DNA of 64,000 nt from Kribbella sindirgiensis (lineage in GTDB: Bacteria > Actinomycetota > Actinomycetes > Propionibacteriales > Kribbellaceae), in NCBI RefSeq assembly GCF_004331435.1, contig NZ_SJKA01000009.1, positions 124,001-188,000 of the forward strand, written 5' to 3'. The notes under the pieces were generated by a model. That model worked only from the letters and a program-made list of their open reading frames with translations. It made no database searches and was not told the DNA's origin. Below, piece after piece: positions 43,320 to 52,564 of this stretch. Numbering within the stretch: position 1 is the first letter of the stretch; every line of letters starts with the position of its first letter. The position numbers and the translations under genes are program-made.

Positions 43320-44207
43320 ATGCATGTCGAGGATCTGCGGTGGTTCGTCGTCCTCGCGGAGACCGAGCACCTCACCGAGGCGGCCGCCGCGCTGGGGACG
43401 AGTCAGCCGAACCTGTCCCGGTCGCTGCAGCGGGTCGAGCGGGCGTTCGGGGTGCCGCTGTTCGAGCGGGAGCGTCGCGGCGTACGGCTGAATCCGTACG
43501 GACGGCTGGTGCTGGAGGCGGCGCGGGCAGGGACCGCGGCGGTGGATACGGCGAAGCGCCGGATCGACGCGTTGCTCGACCCCGAGTCGGGCACGGTACG
43601 GCTCGCGTTCCTGCACTCGGTCGCGACCAGCCTGCTGCCGGACCTGCTGAAGGCCTTCCGGGCGGTGGCGCCGAACATCGGGTTCGCGCTGCGGCAGGAG
43701 CCGGCGCACGACATCGTTCAGGACCTGGACAGCGGTGAGGCCGAGATCGCGATCATCGCGCCCCGGCCGGACCCCGCACGCTTCGGCTGGCACCTGCTCG
43801 AGCGGCAGCGGCTGCATCTCCACGTGCCGCCAGGTCACGCGCTGGCCTCTCGCCGCCGGGTCGAGCTCGAGGCGGCCGAGGACGAGGCGTTCGTCGGTCT
43901 CCAGCCCGGGTTCGGCTTCCGGCGGGTGACGGACCGGCTGTGCCAGGAGGCCGGGTTCAGCCCGCAGCTGGCGTTCGAGGCCACCGACCTCGCGACGATC
44001 GACAGTCTGGTCGGTGCCGGTCTCGGTGTGGCGATCCTGCCCGCCGGTGCGGTCCGCGGGAACGACAGCGGCGCGGTCTCCGTCCCGCTGGCCGGCGTAC
44101 GGGCCCGGCGGGAGATCGGGATGGCGTGGCGGCAGAGCATGCCGCTGACGCCCGCGGCCGAGCGGTTCCGGACGTTCGTCCGATCGCGCCCGGTGACGGC
44201 CAGCTGA
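43320..44207 (+). CDS. LysR-family regulator
   Basis: 295 residues. The N-terminal HTH is ETEHLTEAAAALGTSQPNLSRSLQRVE, followed by LFERERRGVRLNPYGRLVL. The C-terminal effector domain (~90-290) has type-2 periplasmic-binding fold segments (VRLAFLHSVATSLLPDLLKAF, GLGVAILPAG). It is divergent from the MFS exporter, with a LysR-like dyad between them. Control of the exporter-ybaK unit is inferred. Confidence 0.93.
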   Translation: MHVEDLRWFVVLAETEHLTEAAAALGTSQPNLSRSLQRVERAFGVPLFERERRGVRLNPYGRLVLEAARAGTAAVDTAKRRIDALLDPESGTVRLAFLHSVATSLLPDLLKAFRAVAPNIGFALRQEPAHDIVQDLDSGEAEIAIIAPRPDPARFGWHLLERQRLHLHVPPGHALASRRRVELEAAEDEAFVGLQPGFGFRRVTDRLCQEAGFSPQLAFEATDLATIDSLVGAGLGVAILPAGAVRGNDSGAVSVPLAGVRARREIGMAWRQSMPLTPAAERFRTFVRSRPVTAS

Positions 44208-44295
44208 CTTTGATGACCGTGACTTCCGTAGCGTTCGTCCCAATTTCGCGGTGTCGACTTGCACAGAGAGGGCTTTCCCCCGCACCCTTTCCCTC

Positions 44296-45069
44296 GTGAG
44301 GAAGCGTCTGGGTTCGTTCCGGCCGAGTCGCCGGCTGCTGTTCGCGGCCGGGACCGCGGCGGCTGCGTCGACGGTCGCCGCCACCGCGGCGGAGGCGGTC
44401 CCAGGCTCCCCGGTGGCCACCTCGAGTGGGCAGCTCTCCCTCGGTGCCTACGGCTCGGGTGTGCTCGGCGCCTGGGAGCGCCAGGCGCGGGCGATCTCGA
44501 ACGAGCAGCAGATCCGCAAGACCCGGGAGACCGACGGCGTCTTCATGTTCGGTGACAGCATCGGCGTCCAGGACGGGCCGGCGCTGGCCAAGCAGCTGAC
44601 CCAGCTCGGGATCAGCATCGCGGTCCACAACTGGGCCGGACGTCCGGTGACGCCGGCGGTCGACGCGCTGGACCTCTGGGCACAGCAGTACGGCCTGCCG
44701 CACCGGATCCTGATGTCGGTCGGGTCCAACGACATCTTCACGCCGCCCGCCGTCGAGGCTCAGGTCGATCGGACCATGGGGATCGTCGGCGAGGAGCGGA
44801 TCGTGTACTGGGTCAACGTGCAGGCGGCCCGCACCGCGCACGGCCCCGACATCAAGGTCGCGGACCAGCGCAACAGCGCCTGGATCAACCTGCAGCTCGC
44901 CGACGCCCAGCGCCGCTACGACAACCTGCGGATCGTGCACTGGGCCGAGCACCTGGCCTCCAGCCCCAACCGCCTGGCCCGCCTGCTCCGCGACGGCCTG
45001 CACCCGTCGGTCCCGCTCGGGCAGAACGCCCGCAACGGCCTGATCATCGAGGCGATCAAGGCCGGCTGA
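44296..45069 (+). CDS. Secreted SGNH/GDSL-type hydrolase
   Basis: 257 residues from GTG 44296. An upstream in-frame ATG at 44251 adds 15 residues and is less likely. The N-terminus has the basic VRKRLGSFRPSRR and then LLFAAGTAAAASTVAATAAEA, a Sec or possibly Tat-like signal. The catalytic Ser is in VFMFGDSIGVQ (GDS motif), the oxyanion Asn in SVGSNDIF, and the DxxH pair in DGLHPS. This is a secreted esterase or deacetylase. Its position among chitinases suggests it removes acyl groups from a polysaccharide, perhaps chitin. No substrate-specific feature proves it. Confidence 0.85.
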   Translation: MRKRLGSFRPSRRLLFAAGTAAAASTVAATAAEAVPGSPVATSSGQLSLGAYGSGVLGAWERQARAISNEQQIRKTRETDGVFMFGDSIGVQDGPALAKQLTQLGISIAVHNWAGRPVTPAVDALDLWAQQYGLPHRILMSVGSNDIFTPPAVEAQVDRTMGIVGEERIVYWVNVQAARTAHGPDIKVADQRNSAWINLQLADAQRRYDNLRIVHWAEHLASSPNRLARLLRDGLHPSVPLGQNARNGLIIEAIKAG

Positions 45070-45097
45070 GTCGCTGAGCGTGGCTGAGTGCGGCTGA

Positions 45098-45117
45098 GTG
45101 CGGCCTGGTGGCCGCAC
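45098..45117. terminator. Hairpin between convergent genes
   Basis: GTGCGGCC TGGT GGCCGCAC is an 8-bp perfect stem with a 4-nt loop between the SGNH gene and the convergent chitinase. It is preceded by two short direct copies of GGCTGAGTGC. Confidence 0.65.
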
Positions 45118-45129
45118 CCAGCCTCGGTG

Positions 45130-46671
45130 TCAGAAACCTGCCGTGATGCGGGTGAAGTCCCAGTCGCCCTGGGCGATACCGCTGCAGTTGGACACCACGC
45201 CGCCGCCGGCGCAGCCGCGGTCACGGTTGACCGACCAGAACGCGAGCCGGCCGAGCCCGTTGCTCTTCGCCCAGTTGGTGATGTTCTGCCAGGTCGCGGT
45301 CGTGGTCATCTCCTGCTGGTCGGACAGACCGTTCATGCCGGAGATGCCCTGGTGCGCGTAGGCCTCCGCGGTGGACCAGCCGAAGGTGGACTTCAGCTTG
45401 TTGTTCAGGCCCGTGGACGCGCCGACCGTGTCGTTGTAGATGTTCGAGCTGCCGAAGTCGAACGGCATCAGCGTGAAGATGTCGATGTTCGCGCCGAGCT
45501 CCTTCGACCGGTCGATCAGCCGGTTGCCGTAGTACGTCGGACCCGTCGTCGACGTACCGAAGGTGAGGATGGTCTGGATCCCCGGGTTGTTCTGCTTGAC
45601 GATCTTCAGCGCGTTCAGGATCCGGTCCTGGACGGCCTCGTTCTCGAACTCGTCGGAGTTCTCGATGTCGACGTCGATCGCCTTCAGGCCGTACGCGTTG
45701 ATGACCTGCTGGTACGCCCCGGCGAGCGCTTCGGGCGTGCTGCAGTTCGGGCCGAGCTTGTTGCCGCTCCAGCCGCCGATCGACGGCACGATGTCGCCGC
45801 CGGCCGCACGGATCTGCGAGATCGCGGTCGCGTCGGCACTGCCCTGCAGCGGGCGGCTGCCGTCCCAGGCCGGGTTGCAGCCACCGGACGACAGGATGAA
45901 CGCCATGGTGAACCACTTGATGCCGGTCGCGTTCATCACGGTCGCCGGGTTCGGCGGGTCACCCCAGCCCATGTAGAGGTACGGCGCGGCCCGCTTGGTC
46001 CCCGTGTTCCCGCCACCGGTGCCGGTGGTGACCGAGATACTGTTGCTCTTCGCACCCTCACCGGCGCTGTTGGACGCGCTGACCTGGTAGCTGTACGACG
46101 TGTTCGCCGTGAGACCGGAGTCCGTGTACGACGTTCCAGTCGGCGAACCGACCTTCGTACCGTTGCGGTACACGTTGTAGCTGGTGGCTCCGGATGTAGC
46201 GGACCAGCTCAGGTTCACCGACGTACCTGACGCTGTACCGGAGAGGCCTGTGGGAGCGCCCGGGACGGTGCCGCCACCGCCACCTGAACACGAACCGCCG
46301 TTCAAGCGGCACGCGGCGAGGCCGGGGAAGTTGCCCGGGCTGCCGTTGAAGCCGAACGAGACAGCCGCGCCGGGAGCCAGCGGACCGGCCCAGCTCGGCG
46401 GTGTGAAGGTGTGCGTCTGTCCGCTGCTGGTGTGGATGGCGTCCCACGTCGAGCTGACGGTGTAGCCGGACGGGAAGTCCAGAGCGACCGACCAGGTGCT
46501 GAGAGAGCTGGTGGTGCCGTTGGTGACGGTCACCTTGCCCTCGAAGCCGCTGCCCCAGTCGGACACTTTGGTGAAGCTGGCAGTGACACCTGCCGCGTTC
46601 GCTGCCTGTGCGGTCAGCAGGGCGATGACCACGGCCGTGACGGCCGCTATCGCCAAGGTGATGCGTTTCAT
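45130..46671 (-). CDS. Secreted GH18 chitinase with CBM2 and Fn3
   Basis: 513 residues. The signal peptide (ITLAIAAVTAVVIALLTAQ) is cleaved after ANA near residue 26. Residues ~28-130 form a CBM2 module (VTASFTKVSDWGSGFEGKVT, FGFNGSPGNFPG). After a Gly linker there is Fn3 (~140-220) and then GH18 (~230-513). The catalytic region reads LKAIDVDIENSDEFE, which keeps D-x-D-x-E but has Lys where the first Asp of DxxDxDxE is usual. This form is known in the Streptomyces ChiC/endo-type subgroup. It is an extracellular chitinase. The downstream neighbour on the same strand ends the island. Confidence 0.92.
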   Translation of the reverse strand: MKRITLAIAAVTAVVIALLTAQAANAAGVTASFTKVSDWGSGFEGKVTVTNGTTSSLSTWSVALDFPSGYTVSSTWDAIHTSSGQTHTFTPPSWAGPLAPGAAVSFGFNGSPGNFPGLAACRLNGGSCSGGGGGTVPGAPTGLSGTASGTSVNLSWSATSGATSYNVYRNGTKVGSPTGTSYTDSGLTANTSYSYQVSASNSAGEGAKSNSISVTTGTGGGNTGTKRAAPYLYMGWGDPPNPATVMNATGIKWFTMAFILSSGGCNPAWDGSRPLQGSADATAISQIRAAGGDIVPSIGGWSGNKLGPNCSTPEALAGAYQQVINAYGLKAIDVDIENSDEFENEAVQDRILNALKIVKQNNPGIQTILTFGTSTTGPTYYGNRLIDRSKELGANIDIFTLMPFDFGSSNIYNDTVGASTGLNNKLKSTFGWSTAEAYAHQGISGMNGLSDQQEMTTTATWQNITNWAKSNGLGRLAFWSVNRDRGCAGGGVVSNCSGIAQGDWDFTRITAGF

Positions 46672-46699
46672 GATGCTCCGATCAGTGGGCGGTACGTGA

Positions 46700-48463
46700 T
46701 CAGACCCGGCCCCAGAGTGCGGGGACGTTCGGCGGTTCCCAGCCGACCAGGGACGTGTGGCCCTGGATGCACTTGTAGGTGACGCCGTCGTAGCTCACGA
46801 GCGCACCGGTCGCGTACGTCGTGTTCGGGGCCCACGGGGTCGCCGTACCGGGCGGTGTGGTCGGCGGCGTCGTCGGGGGTGTTGTGGGCGGTGTTGTGGG
46901 CGGTGTTGTGGGCGGTGTTGTGGGCGGTGTTGTGGGAGGGGTGGTCGGCGGCGTCGTAGGAGGCGTCGTCGGCGGAGTGGTGGGCGGTCCGCTGCAGCCC
47001 GCCGTGTCGGCGTTGACGGAGTCGACCACGTTGTTGAAGAGGGTGACTCCCGGGTCCAGCGCCTCGAGCGAGTACATCATCGCGCCGGCCAGCCCGTTGC
47101 AGTGCTGGTAGTCGGCCTTCGCCTTGATCGACTGGGCGTTGTCACCGGACCAGAACGTGCCGTTGCTGTAGAACCAGGACGACTTGGTGGCGTCGTCGAA
47201 GTGCGTGGCGGACGGGTTGTCCACGAAGCCGGTGAGCTCCTTGTAGAACGAGACCCCCGGCACGTTGCCGCTCAGCGCGTGTCCATCGGCCGGTCCGGTC
47301 GCGGTCTGGTACTTGCCGTTGTCGGTGGCCGGCACACCCTTCCATCCCCTGTAGTAGAAGGGATATCCGATGGTCAGCTTGTTCGCGGGGAACCCGCCGG
47401 GGATGCCGTACGCCGGGTCGCCGGTGGTCCACGCCTTCACCGCGGAGTCGACCGAGTACTTGCCCTGCCCCGGTGGGATCGGGTTGCTCGGATCGTTCGG
47501 CGCCGTGTAGAGCGGGTCCTGGAAGTTCGTCGGCCCGGTGGCCTCCCAGCCGCCGTGCATGTCGTACGTCATCACGTTGTTGTAGTCGAGGTACTGCCCG
47601 ATCTTGTCGGTCTCGATCGTGGCGATCTTGTCCTGCCCGGCCGGGGTCGCGGCGGTCAGGTAGTACCTCTTACCGGTCTGGCTGCCGTACGCGTCCAGCT
47701 GCGCGCGGAACTCGGCCAGCAGCAACGTGAAGTTCTGCTTGTCGGCAGCGCTGTAGTGGTTGCCGACGTGGCCGTTGGGTGAACCCGGGTACTCCCAGTC
47801 GAGGTCGACACCGTCGAAGATGCCGGCCGCCGTACCGGGACCGCCGAAGCCGTCGATCACCGGCAGATCGCCCTTGAGGAACATGTTCACGCAGGAGCTG
47901 ACGAAGGCCTTGCGCTTGGCGTCGGTGGAGGCGGCGTCGGAGAAGTACTTCGAGTACGTCCAGCCGCCGATCGAGATCAGGATCTTCAGGTTGGGCAGCT
48001 TCGCCTTCAGCTTCTTGAGCTGGTTGAAGTTGCCCTGGATCGGCTGGTTCCAGACGTCGCCGACGCCGTCGACGCTGATGTCCGCGCCGTACGACTTGCC
48101 GTAGTCGGCGAACGCGTCCCCGGCGCCGTCCCCGGCGTTCGGGTTGTTCTCGTCCTGCGACGCAGCCTTGTTGGCCATGAAGCAGGTGTGGTTGACCGGA
48201 TCGATGTTGGCGAACGCGTAGTTCAGGAAGTCCAGCTTCGCGCCGGCTCCGGTGGTGATCAGGTTCTTGGGGTAGAAGGCATTGGCGTAGATCCCCCACT
48301 GGGTGAAGTACGCCGTCTTGACGCCGCCGCTGGTCGCCTGCGGCGCCGCGACGGCTGCGGTGGCCGTCGTGGCGTCGGGGCTTGCGAGCGAGACGCCGGC
48401 GGCGGTGATCAGGGCGGTGGCCGCGACGGTGGCTGTGGCGGCGAGCATGCGTAATCGACTCAT
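46700..48463 (-). CDS. Secreted GH18 chitinase with (PPTT)n linker and C-terminal CBM5/12
   Basis: 587 residues. The signal peptide is at ~1-28. The GH18 domain (~48-490) is of the ChiA type with VKTAYFTQWGIY, ILISIGGWTYSKYF, the full catalytic motif FDGVDLDWEYPG and MTYDMHGGW. A linker of about 11 PPTT units follows, encoded by 12-bp tandem repeats at ~46855-46990. The last ~50 residues are a CBM5/12 (PWAPNTTYATGALVSYDG, YKCIQGHTSLVGWEPP). It has the complete catalytic triad. Its upstream gap carries a perfect 8-1-8 dyad at 48527-48543. Confidence 0.95.
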   Translation of the reverse strand: MSRLRMLAATATVAATALITAAGVSLASPDATTATAAVAAPQATSGGVKTAYFTQWGIYANAFYPKNLITTGAGAKLDFLNYAFANIDPVNHTCFMANKAASQDENNPNAGDGAGDAFADYGKSYGADISVDGVGDVWNQPIQGNFNQLKKLKAKLPNLKILISIGGWTYSKYFSDAASTDAKRKAFVSSCVNMFLKGDLPVIDGFGGPGTAAGIFDGVDLDWEYPGSPNGHVGNHYSAADKQNFTLLLAEFRAQLDAYGSQTGKRYYLTAATPAGQDKIATIETDKIGQYLDYNNVMTYDMHGGWEATGPTNFQDPLYTAPNDPSNPIPPGQGKYSVDSAVKAWTTGDPAYGIPGGFPANKLTIGYPFYYRGWKGVPATDNGKYQTATGPADGHALSGNVPGVSFYKELTGFVDNPSATHFDDATKSSWFYSNGTFWSGDNAQSIKAKADYQHCNGLAGAMMYSLEALDPGVTLFNNVVDSVNADTAGCSGPPTTPPTTPPTTPPTTPPTTPPTTPPTTPPTTPPTTPPTTPPTTPPGTATPWAPNTTYATGALVSYDGVTYKCIQGHTSLVGWEPPNVPALWGRV

Positions 48464-48526
48464 CTGTTCCTCCGGAGCGATGGGGCGGAAGCGGTCCGGT
48501 GAAATTTAGTTAAAGACGCTTCGAAA

Positions 48527-48543
48527 GGAACGGTAACCGTTCC
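48527..48543. promoter_or_regulatory. 8-1-8 dyad upstream of the ChiA-type chitinase
   Basis: GGAACGGT A ACCGTTCC is perfectly symmetrical. It lies 64-80 bp upstream of the chitinase start (minus strand) and about 120 bp upstream of ssd (plus strand). It does not match the DasR site (ACTGGTCTAGACCA). The binding protein is unknown. The 48464-48665 gap holds no other feature I can support. Confidence 0.55.
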
Positions 48544-48665
48544 CGGCGGGTTGGTCGCGGGCTCGTCGTGGCGGGTTCCCGCTGCTGACGGAAACCCGAC
48601 AATCCTTTGTCCACAAGGACCCGATCGCGTTCCCGGAAGCGGCCCGGCAACGGCATGTTCTTGGT

Positions 48666-49736
48666 ATGGACACGAACTCACCAACCCCATCGGTGCTGAT
48701 GGCAACTACCAACGAAGCCCTGCTCGACGACCTGCTCCGGCTGTCCGCGGCCGCCTCCGTCACGCCCCAGGTGGAGACTCATCTGCTCGGTCTGCGGCGC
48801 AAGTGGCCGACCTGTTCACTGGTCGTCATCGGCCGCGATCTCGCCGAGCCGCTGGCCCGCGTTCAACCCGCGCACCGGCCAGGAGTGGTCGTCGTCGGCT
48901 CGGCCGCGGACGGCGACGACCTCTACCGGTGCGCCTTCGATGTCGGCGCCGATGCCGTCTGCCGACTACCCGACGACGAGCCGCTGCTCGCCGGCAAGCT
49001 TGCGGATGCCCTGGACGGCGCCGACCGTTCCGCCGTCACCCTGGCGTTCGTCGGCGGCTGCGGGGGAGCAGGCTCGACCACCCTCGCCGCCGCGGTGGCC
49101 GTCCTCGGCAACCGGCGCGGGTTCCGCACGATGCTGATCGACGGCGACCCGCTCGGCGGCGGCGTCGAGCTTGCCCTCGGCATCGAGCACGACCCCGGCG
49201 ACCGCTGGCCCAAGCTTCTCAACGCTTCCGGCCGGGTCAGCGCCGCCGCCCTCCGCTCCGCGTTGCCTTCCGTCGACGGGTTGTCAGTCCTGTCCTGGGA
49301 TCAGTCGGGCGTCACAGTCCTGCCGCCGGACACGATGAGCTCGGTGATCGGGGCCGCCCAGCGCAGCACCGACCTCGTCGTCCTCGACCTGCCGCGCCGC
49401 GCGGATCCGGCCGTGGAAGAGGGATTCATCCGTTCCACAGCGACCCTGCTGGTCGTCCCGTGCGACGTCCGCTCGGTCGCAGCCGCCAAACGTCTCTCCG
49501 GCCCCCTCCGAGCCGTCGCCGGCGACCTCCGCGTCGTGGCCCGAGACTCCCGCCCCGGACTGGCGCCCACCGACGTCGCCACCCACCTCTCCTTGCCTCT
49601 AGCAACAAAACTCGGCCACGTCCGAGGCCTCGCCACCGCCATGGACCAAGGTCACCTCCCTCTCAACCCCCGAAGCTCTCTGACCCGGACCGCCACCACC
49701 CTCCTGAATCTCTTCCCTCCACCCAGCCCACTGTGA
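48666..49736 (+). CDS. ssd: Septum-site-determining/TadZ-like ParA ATPase (Ssd, Rv3660c type)
   Basis: 356 residues. An N-terminal receiver-like region (~10-115) lacks phosphorylation motifs. A MinD/ParA-type ATPase domain follows, with the deviant P-loop FVGGCGGAGSTTLAAAV, in which the usual signature GKGGxGK(T/S) lysines are absent and STT remains. DGDPLGGGVELALG is the Walker A' aspartate region, and LVVLDLPRRAD is Walker B-like. This is the layout of Ssd in mycobacteria, encoded before tadA. It likely positions the Tad machine at the cell pole or septum. It is followed 13 nt later by tadA. Confidence 0.9.
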   Translation: MDTNSPTPSVLMATTNEALLDDLLRLSAAASVTPQVETHLLGLRRKWPTCSLVVIGRDLAEPLARVQPAHRPGVVVVGSAADGDDLYRCAFDVGADAVCRLPDDEPLLAGKLADALDGADRSAVTLAFVGGCGGAGSTTLAAAVAVLGNRRGFRTMLIDGDPLGGGVELALGIEHDPGDRWPKLLNASGRVSAAALRSALPSVDGLSVLSWDQSGVTVLPPDTMSSVIGAAQRSTDLVVLDLPRRADPAVEEGFIRSTATLLVVPCDVRSVAAAKRLSGPLRAVAGDLRVVARDSRPGLAPTDVATHLSLPLATKLGHVRGLATAMDQGHLPLNPRSSLTRTATTLLNLFPPPSPL

Positions 49737-49749
49737 GACGGGTGCCTCC

Positions 49750-50928
49750 ATGACCAACACCGTCGTACCTGCAGGTCTTCTCGACCGCGTCCGCAGCACT
49801 CTCGCGCTCACCGGCGCAGAGCCGACTCCCGTGCACGTAGCAGCAGCTCTCCGCGCCGGCGGCACCATCTGCGGCGACGCCATGGTCCTGGCCGTGGTCA
49901 CCGCCCTGCGCCGAGAAGCCCTGGGAGCCGGCCCACTCGACAGCCTGCTCGCCGAGCCCGGCGTCACCGACATCCTCGTGAACTGCCCCGACGAGGTCTA
50001 CATCGACCGCGGCCGCGGCCTCGAGTTCGTCGCCATCCGCACCGGAGACGAACCCGCCATCCGCCGCCTGGCCACCCGGCTCGCCGCAGCAGCAGGCCGC
50101 CGCCTCGACGACTCCACCCCGTACGTCGACGTCCGCCTCTCCGACGGCACCCGTTTCCACGCCGTACTGGCCCCGATCGCCGCCCCAGGAACCTGCCTGT
50201 CCCTGCGCGTCCCGTCCCGCAAGGTCTTCACCCTCGACGACCTGGTCGCCGCCGGCGCCCTCCCGCAAGCGGGCGCCGCAATCCTCCAAGATCTCCTGGA
50301 CTCCCGCCTCGCCTTCCTGATCAGCGGAGGCACCGGCACCGGCAAGACAACTCTCCTCAACTCCCTGCTCTCCTTGGCGAATCCCGCCGAACGCCTGGTC
50401 CTGGTCGAAGACGCCAACGAGCTCCGCCCCGATCATCCCCACGTGGTCCGCCTCGAAGCCCGACCACCGAACATCGAAGGGACCGGCGAGATCTCCCTGC
50501 GAGACCTGGTCCGCCAAGCCCTCCGCATGCGCCCCGACCGCCTGGTCGTCGGCGAAGTCCGAGGGCCCGAAGTAGTCGACCTGCTGACCGCCCTGAACAC
50601 CGGCCACGAAGGCGGCTGCGGCACCATCCACGCCAACTCTGCCTCGGACGTCCCCGCTCGTTTGGAAGCCCTAGGCGCCCTGGCAGGCCTGTCCCAGTCC
50701 GCCGTCCACAGCCAAGCAGCCTCTGCCCTGCACGCCGTGATCCACCTGACCCGAACCGCCACCGGCCACCGCCGCATCACCGAGATCCACACCCTCACGA
50801 GATCCCTCAACGGCTCCCTGACCACCCACCCCGCAGTCACCTTCCACCCCGACGACACCCTCACCCTGCACCCGCCGTCCCACGTCTTCACCAAGCCCGC
50901 TCACGCAACCCCCGCAGGTGCCGCATGA
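49750..50928 (+). CDS. tadA: TadA/CpaF secretion ATPase
   Basis: 392 residues. It is the hexameric motor that powers Flp pilus assembly at the membrane. Walker A is LISGGTGTGKTTLLNSLL, the Asp box is VLVEDANELRPDHP, and Walker B/His box follows with VVGEVRGPEVVDLLTALNTG and GCGTIHANSASDVPARL. The N-terminal domain DILVNCPDEVYIDRGRGLE is typical of CpaF. ATG 50925 of tadB overlaps the stop, so the operon is coupled. Confidence 0.95.
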   Translation: MTNTVVPAGLLDRVRSTLALTGAEPTPVHVAAALRAGGTICGDAMVLAVVTALRREALGAGPLDSLLAEPGVTDILVNCPDEVYIDRGRGLEFVAIRTGDEPAIRRLATRLAAAAGRRLDDSTPYVDVRLSDGTRFHAVLAPIAAPGTCLSLRVPSRKVFTLDDLVAAGALPQAGAAILQDLLDSRLAFLISGGTGTGKTTLLNSLLSLANPAERLVLVEDANELRPDHPHVVRLEARPPNIEGTGEISLRDLVRQALRMRPDRLVVGEVRGPEVVDLLTALNTGHEGGCGTIHANSASDVPARLEALGALAGLSQSAVHSQAASALHAVIHLTRTATGHRRITEIHTLTRSLNGSLTTHPAVTFHPDDTLTLHPPSHVFTKPAHATPAGAA

Positions 50929-51740
50929 CCCCAGCCGCCGTCGCCGCATTGCTAACCCTCGTCACCTGCACGTTCGCCCTCCCGCCCCGATCCCCAGGCC
51001 TCCACCGCCTGACACCTCCAGCAACCCGCCCCCAGCGAACCCGCCACTACCTCAGCTCCCGCATCTTGCTCCTGGCCCCACCAGCCGCAGTAGCCACCGC
51101 TCTGCTAGGCACCCAAGCCCTCGTCACCGCTCTGGCAACGGCCGCCATCCTCGCCCTGATCGCCCACCAACGAGCCCACCACCGACAACAGAAATCGATC
51201 GCAACCCGACGAGCCAACATCATCGAAGCCCTCGACGTACTCTCCGCCGACCTCACCGCCGGACGCCCACCCATCGCCGCCCTGGAAGGTGCCGCCTCCA
51301 TCAGCCCCGACTTCGAACTACCCCACGCCGCAGCCAAACTCGGCGCCGACGTCCCCGCCGCCCTGACCCGAGCCTCCCGCCGCCCCGGCGCAACCAGCCT
51401 CCGCGCCCTGGCCGCAGCTTGGCGCGTCACCGAAGAATCCGGTGCCGCCTTCGCCACCCTCACCGAACGCCTCGCCGACCATCTCCGAGCCGACGAAGCA
51501 ATCCACCGCCAAACCGAATCCAGCCTCGCCGGCGCCCGCTCCACCGCCCGAATCCTCGCCACCCTCCCAGCCTTCGGCATAACCCTCGGCTACCTCCTAG
51601 GAGCCCACCCCCTCACCTTCCTCACCACCACCCCACCCGGCTGGCTCTGCCTAACCACAGGCCTAGCCCTTACCGCAACCGGCCTCCACTGGACCACCCA
51701 ACTCTCCACCCCGCGAGACTCCGGATGCTCCACGCCCTGA
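50925..51740 (+). CDS. tadB: TadB-like inner-membrane platform protein
   Basis: 271 residues with a type II secretion F-domain (RPPIAALEGA-type block GRPPIAALEG, then ATSLRALAAAWRVTEESGAA). There are two hydrophobic stretches at the N-terminus and two at the C-terminus (ILATLPAFGITLGYLLG, GWLCLTTGLALTATGL). With TadC it forms the membrane platform for the TadA motor. The start overlaps tadA (ATGA). From here to ~53,200 the coding strand is strikingly C-rich and G-poor. Confidence 0.88.
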   Translation: MTPAAVAALLTLVTCTFALPPRSPGLHRLTPPATRPQRTRHYLSSRILLLAPPAAVATALLGTQALVTALATAAILALIAHQRAHHRQQKSIATRRANIIEALDVLSADLTAGRPPIAALEGAASISPDFELPHAAAKLGADVPAALTRASRRPGATSLRALAAAWRVTEESGAAFATLTERLADHLRADEAIHRQTESSLAGARSTARILATLPAFGITLGYLLGAHPLTFLTTTPPGWLCLTTGLALTATGLHWTTQLSTPRDSGCSTP

Positions 51741-52441
51741 TCGCAGCCACAGCTGTTGCCCTAAGCATCTATTTCCTGATCCCGCCCCACCCCAACCTCC
51801 GCCGACTGACCCCACCGCAACCTCGCGCCCGCACCCAGTCCCCGCGATCCCACCGGCTAGCCGCAACCGCCGCGTCCCTCGCCGCACTCACGCTCATCGG
51901 CCTCCCCTGGGGCCTACTCCCAGCCGCGATCGCGTACTACGCCATCCCCCGAGCCCTCTCCCGCCTAGAACCAGCCACCACCAAACACCGCAACGCCCGC
52001 ATAGCCCGAGACCTCCCACTAGCGATCGATCTCCTGACTGCCTGCCTCCGAGCCGGCCGCCCACCCCAACATGCCCTGACCCTCGTAGCCGAAGCTCTCC
52101 CCGGCCCTCTAGCCGACGTCTTCACCAAGATCGCCCACCACCTGGCGCTAGGAGCCGACCCAACCACCGCCTGGGCCCACCTACGCACCGAACCATCCTG
52201 CGCTCCCATGGCACGCGCCATCACCCGCTCACTCCGCTCCGGAGCCCCACTCTCCAAAACCCTCGAACACCTAGCCGACGAAACCCGCCGATCCCACCAC
52301 CACACCGCCGACCAACAAGCCCGAGCCGCAGAATCCCGAGCCACCCTCCCCCTAGGCCTCTGCTTCCTCCCCGCCTTCGTACTCCTCTCAATCGTCCCAA
52401 CCATCGCCGACGCCCTGATCCCCAACCTCCTCCACCCCTAA
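51725..52441 (+). CDS. tadC: TadC-like inner-membrane platform protein
   Basis: 238 residues from ATG 51725, overlapping tadB by 16 nt. The much longer frame starting at 50918 is an out-of-frame reading of tadB, rich in Arg, Pro and His. The N-terminal membrane segment is LIAATAVALSIYFLIPPHP, then SLAALTLIGLPWGLLPAAIAYY. The F-domain has LPLAIDLLTACLRAGRPPQHAL and TRSLRSGAPLSKTLEHLADE. The end LPAFVLLSIVPTIADAL is another membrane helix. Confidence 0.88.
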   Translation: MLHALIAATAVALSIYFLIPPHPNLRRLTPPQPRARTQSPRSHRLAATAASLAALTLIGLPWGLLPAAIAYYAIPRALSRLEPATTKHRNARIARDLPLAIDLLTACLRAGRPPQHALTLVAEALPGPLADVFTKIAHHLALGADPTTAWAHLRTEPSCAPMARAITRSLRSGAPLSKTLEHLADETRRSHHHTADQQARAAESRATLPLGLCFLPAFVLLSIVPTIADALIPNLLHP

Positions 52442-52564
52442 CAGCCCGCCATCCGCTGAAGCCTTTATCCACAGCCCAGAATTCCTTTGAAAAAAGGCGA
52501 TCCCACAACGGCACGTTTATCGACAACCCCTCGCAGCGCCCCAGCCCACCCGCAGGAGGCCCAA

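Noticed and set aside
46855..46990. Non-coding tandem repeat
   Set aside because: The 12-bp repeats are in frame and encode the PPTT linker of the chitinase.
38881..48665. DasR sites before the chitinases
   Set aside because: I looked for ACTGGTCTAGACCA-like sequences in the upstream gaps and saw none. The dyads there are of other types.
50918..51724. Upstream part of a 507-codon frame before tadC
   Set aside because: Arg/Pro/His-rich out-of-frame reading of tadB. tadC starts at ATG 51725.
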